This document shows positions 6,257 to 6,881 of a stretch of DNA of 6,881 bases, piece after piece. Location of the stretch: positions 1 through 6,881 of the forward strand of contig CAMLRJ010000186.1 of the NCBI GenBank assembly GCA_946482345.1. Direction: 5' to 3'. The translations under genes were made by a program, and so were the position numbers. Positions within the stretch are counted from its first letter, which is position 1. The number at the start of each line of letters is the position of its first letter. The DNA is from an uncultured Cellvibrio sp. Lineage in GTDB: Bacteria; Pseudomonadota; Gammaproteobacteria; Pseudomonadales; Cellvibrionaceae. The notes under the pieces are model-generated. The model did no database searches. It saw nothing but the letters and a program-made list of their open reading frames with translations, and was not told the origin of the DNA.

Positions 6257-6881
6257 TTAATTCAAATAACTTTGTATATCTTTTAATTCTGGATGCTCGT
6301 TTATCAATTCAGTCAGTATCTTAGCCATGGCCTGTGCACCTGCAGCTTGAAAGTGAGCTCCGTCGGGAACTTGCAGGCTACCCGCCATGTTGTTTGCGTA
6401 AAACGGATTGATTGCGGGATCTATTACCAACCAATAATTTTTCCATCCCGGTTCACCTGCTTGATTGGCAAAATTGATACTCGCCGCCTCCAGATCAATC
6501 AAAGGGATACGATTTTTTAATGCAGTATTTTTTATAGTCGCGGTGTAATCACCTATAAATAAAAATTCACTGCCAGATTTTTGCCGAGTGAAATGGCTGT
6601 GAACTACCGGCGTTTGTTGCAAACCCCCGGAGTTTTTAATTCGAGTAGTCGGTGTAACCAAAATCGGAAATGCTGATTTTTCCCGAGCAATTTTAATATA
6701 GTTTTCCAGGGATTTTTGAAAGGATAATTCCTGCCTGCCCACAGGAAATTGTGCTTCACCTTTATCAGTATCCGGATAAGTACACAGATTCCTGACATCG
6801 GCCAATCCACGAACAGGTTTTGCTGCATCGCAATTTTGATCATTGTGTCCGTGTGCAATTAATACAAAATCGCCAGGCTGA
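6257..6881 (-). CDS. Rhamnogalacturonan acetylesterase-like SGNH/GDSL hydrolase (CE12-type), N-terminus outside the window
   Basis: The frame is open from the right edge to the TAA at 6259-6257, giving the last 207 residues. Numbering from the first visible codon, PGDFVLIAHGHNDQ (2-15) holds SGNH block III, where the Gly-His-Asn supplies the oxyanion-hole Asn; the G-H-N-D form is typical of rhamnogalacturonan acetylesterases. FPILVTPTTR (about 73-82) is the strand and turn usual in this family, and DGAHFQAAGAQAMA (about 175-188) is block V with the catalytic Asp and His (D-x-x-H). Block I with the nucleophile Ser (GDST/GDSL) and any signal peptide lie beyond the edge. Such enzymes remove acetyl groups from rhamnogalacturonan or pectin, opening the backbone to lyases. 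A TTG near 6805 is an internal codon, not the start, since block III lies upstream of it. Co-directional placement just before the pectate lyase supports a pectin role. An acetylxylan or other esterase specificity cannot be excluded. Confidence 0.85.
   Translation of the reverse strand, partial: QPGDFVLIAHGHNDQNCDAAKPVRGLADVRNLCTYPDTDKGEAQFPVGRQELSFQKSLENYIKIAREKSAFPILVTPTTRIKNSGGLQQTPVVHSHFTRQKSGSEFLFIGDYTATIKNTALKNRIPLIDLEAASINFANQAGEPGWKNYWLVIDPAINPFYANNMAGSLQVPDGAHFQAAGAQAMAKILTELINEHPELKDIQSYLN

Noticed and set aside
6604..6858. 84-codon minus-strand open frame at the right edge
   Set aside because: It is in a different frame from the esterase frame that carries the GHND and DGAHF motifs, so it is a shadow.

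Overview
The window looks like part of a pectin/uronate-utilisation region from a plant-polysaccharide-degrading gammaproteobacterium. A Cellvibrio-like (Cellvibrionaceae) source is my inference. It rests on the family mix (a PL10 pectate lyase, a CE12-type rhamnogalacturonan acetylesterase, UxaC and an ExuT-like transporter), the moderate base composition, and a UxaC that closely resembles the enterobacterial enzyme. I have no database confirmation of the genus.

Layout from left to right. Positions 1-781 (minus strand, running off the left edge) encode a protein with the overall fold signature of anthranilate phosphoribosyltransferase (TrpD) in which most active-site motifs are altered. Positions 782-1081 are a divergent control region. 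Positions 1082-2497 (plus) are uxaC. A strong hairpin lies between uxaC and a hexuronate transporter of the exuT type (2607-4016, plus). A textbook bidirectional terminator (4033-4061) closes this pair. Positions 4132-5031 (plus) encode an exported family-3 solute-binding protein with no transporter partner in view. Only 5 bp separate its stop codon from the stop of a convergent PL10 pectate lyase (5037-6203, minus). Upstream of the lyase, in the same direction, is the C-terminal two-thirds of an SGNH-type acetylesterase (6257-6881, minus, running off the right edge).

How the genes may work together (inference from the families). The acetylesterase removes acetyl groups from pectin backbones. 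The secreted pectate lyase cuts the exposed polygalacturonate. The inner-membrane transporter imports hexuronates, and UxaC isomerises D-galacturonate to D-tagaturonate or D-glucuronate to D-fructuronate. The later steps (UxaB/UxaA or UxuB/UxuA, KdgK, KdgA, and KduI/KduD for unsaturated products) are not in the window.

The two items most worth a second look are the motif-eroded TrpD-like protein at the left edge and the orphan solute-binding protein embedded between the uronate and pectinase genes. I saw no tRNA, rRNA, insertion sequence, CRISPR array or phage feature.
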